Source of the DNA: Streptomyces sp. NRRL B-1347
GTDB lineage: Bacteria > Actinomycetota > Actinomycetes > Streptomycetales > Streptomycetaceae
Assembly (NCBI RefSeq): GCF_000720325.1
Contig: NZ_JOJM01000023.1
Coordinates: 41,778-105,777, forward strand
Reading direction: 5' to 3'
Length of the DNA stretch: 64,000 nucleotides
Shown here: piece after piece, positions 63,005 to 64,000 of the stretch
How the letters are laid out: each line of letters opens with the position of its first letter
Numbering within the stretch: position 1 is the first letter of the stretch
The notes under the pieces: model-generated
What the model was told of the DNA's origin: nothing
Seen by the model: the letters and a program-made list of their open reading frames with translations, nothing else
The model's database searches: none
Translations under genes and position numbers: made by a program

Positions 63005-63967
63005 GTGGATCTCTTGCGGCACCTGCGTATTTTCGTCGTCACCGCGGAGGAGCTGCACTTCAGCCGGGCCGCCGAACTGCTCGGCATGGCACAGCCGCCG
63101 CTCAGCCAGGCCGTGCGGCGCCTGGAGAAGGAGCTCGGCGCCGAACTCTTCGACCGCAGCAACCGGCAGGTCCGGCTCACCGCGGCCGGGGCCGTCCTCC
63201 ACGACGAGGCCCGTGACCTCCTCCTCCGCGAGGAGCGGCTGCGGTCCCTGGTGCGGCGCGCCGTCGACGGCGACGTCGGTACGCTGCGCGCGGGCGTGCC
63301 CGAGGACGCCGCCGCGCCCGTGCTGCACGCGCTGCTCGCCGCCTGCGCCGAGCACGCGCCCGAGCTCCGCGTCGACCTCCAGGAGGTGTCCACGCAGGAG
63401 CAGCTGCGCCTGCTCGCCTCCGGAGGCCTCGACGTCGGCCTGCTGCACCTGCCCGCCGACACCACCGGTCTCGTCCTCGGCCCCGAAGTCGCCGTCGAAC
63501 TGGGGGTGGTGCTGCCCCGCACGTCCCCGCTGGCCCGGCTCGCGGAGGTCGACCTCGCGGACCTGGCCGGGCACGACCTGGTGCTGTGCCCGCGGGACGC
63601 CGCGCCGGGCCGGTACGACACCACGCTCGACGTCTGCCGCGGGGGCGGCTTCGTGCCCGGCCGCGTCCGGCACGCCCGGAACCCCGAGTTCCTGCTCGGC
63701 CTCGTGGCGGCCGGGCAGGGCGTGGCCTTCGAACGGGGCACCGTCGCGCGCAAGGAGCCGCGGGTGGCCTGGCGGCCGCTCGCCGGGCGGCCGCTCGCGC
63801 AGCGGCTCGCCGGGGCGTGGCCCGTGCAGGGGACGCATGCGGGGGCCGGGCGCTTCGCGGGCCTCGCGACGCAGGTGCTTGCCAGCAGCGGCACGGCGAC
63901 ACCAAGGCCCCCCTCCGCACCGGGCCCGGCCCCCCGCCCCTGGTCAGTGGTCTACGACCCACCGTGA
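63005..63967 (+). CDS. LysR family transcriptional regulator divergent from the beta-lactamase-like gene
   Basis: 320 residues. Helix-turn-helix LHFSRAAELLGMAQPPLSQA at 17-36 with the usual VRRLEKELGAELFDR after it, effector domain about 88-295, and a Pro-rich end (ATPRPPSAPGPAPRP). The layout, a LysR gene head to head with a beta-lactamase gene, is that of ampR-ampC and, from memory, blaA-blaL of S. cacaoi. GTG 63005 has no Shine-Dalgarno; TACGCT (62993-62998) lies 6 nt upstream, so the mRNA is probably leaderless. The 33 bp after the stop up to the window end hold nothing I can identify. Confidence 0.92.
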   Translation: MDLLRHLRIFVVTAEELHFSRAAELLGMAQPPLSQAVRRLEKELGAELFDRSNRQVRLTAAGAVLHDEARDLLLREERLRSLVRRAVDGDVGTLRAGVPEDAAAPVLHALLAACAEHAPELRVDLQEVSTQEQLRLLASGGLDVGLLHLPADTTGLVLGPEVAVELGVVLPRTSPLARLAEVDLADLAGHDLVLCPRDAAPGRYDTTLDVCRGGGFVPGRVRHARNPEFLLGLVAAGQGVAFERGTVARKEPRVAWRPLAGRPLAQRLAGAWPVQGTHAGAGRFAGLATQVLASSGTATPRPPSAPGPAPRPWSVVYDPP

Positions 63968-64000
63968 GCCCTGCCCCCGCCCACGGGGCACTCCCGCACC

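Overview
The window is very GC-rich, uses GTG and TTG starts freely, has many ATGA stop/start overlaps, and carries a dispersed repeat typical of Streptomyces. Gene content and gene order (an sdhCAB operon with a LysR gene, an rmdA-like GGDEF/EAL gene, a lipoprotein of the SCO0930 type) point to a Streptomyces or close relative. It reads as chromosomal. No rRNA, tRNA, phage, transposase or CRISPR array was seen.

1-15 kb, sugar use. The tail of an ABC permease is followed by a GH5 enzyme and a GH38 alpha-mannosidase, together suited to trimming N-glycan mannose. After a MarR/hydrolase pair comes a GntR regulator divergent from an eight-gene operon: binding protein, ATPase and permease of a CUT2 importer, L-fuconate dehydratase, SDR, aldo/keto reductase, mutarotase and lactonase. 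This is a near-complete oxidative L-fucose route. Mannose trimming and fucose catabolism side by side suggest growth on fucosylated glycans.

15-27 kb. A tightly coupled minus-strand operon encodes a CpXC/TPR/CHAT-protease protein, a second TPR protein, a DUF6338 membrane protein and an 81-residue acidic peptide. This is the most promising uncharacterised system here. Next to it are a lipase-maturation-factor-like protein and a two-component system divergent from an ABC exporter, with a 15-bp inverted repeat between them. A gap with three degenerate long repeats precedes a DUF6777 lipoprotein.

27-41 kb. Here lie a PAS-GAF-SpoIIE-HATPase phosphatase, a SnoaL-tailed ECF sigma factor, an Fpg/Nei glycosylase with an altered zinc finger, an orphan anti-sigma factor, a CapA-like lipoprotein, an APC permease, a UspA protein and LysX (lysyl-phosphatidylglycerol synthase fused to LysRS).

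41-57 kb. Cell-surface genes: a polysaccharide deacetylase, a class F sortase, two convergent paralogous tail-anchored proteins, a YidB-like protein, an esterase, a methyltransferase of the sarcosine/dimethylglycine family, a bestrophin-like protein, a repeat lipoprotein, a DUF574 methyltransferase, the RmdA-like c-di-GMP enzyme and a large DUF6185 membrane protein.

56-64 kb. A LysR gene with a clear palindromic operator faces sdhCAB. Then come a Tat-exported metallo-hydrolase and a beta-lactamase-like serine hydrolase divergent from a second LysR gene. Several genes have a TANNNT hexamer 6-7 nt before the start codon and no Shine-Dalgarno, which suggests leaderless transcripts.
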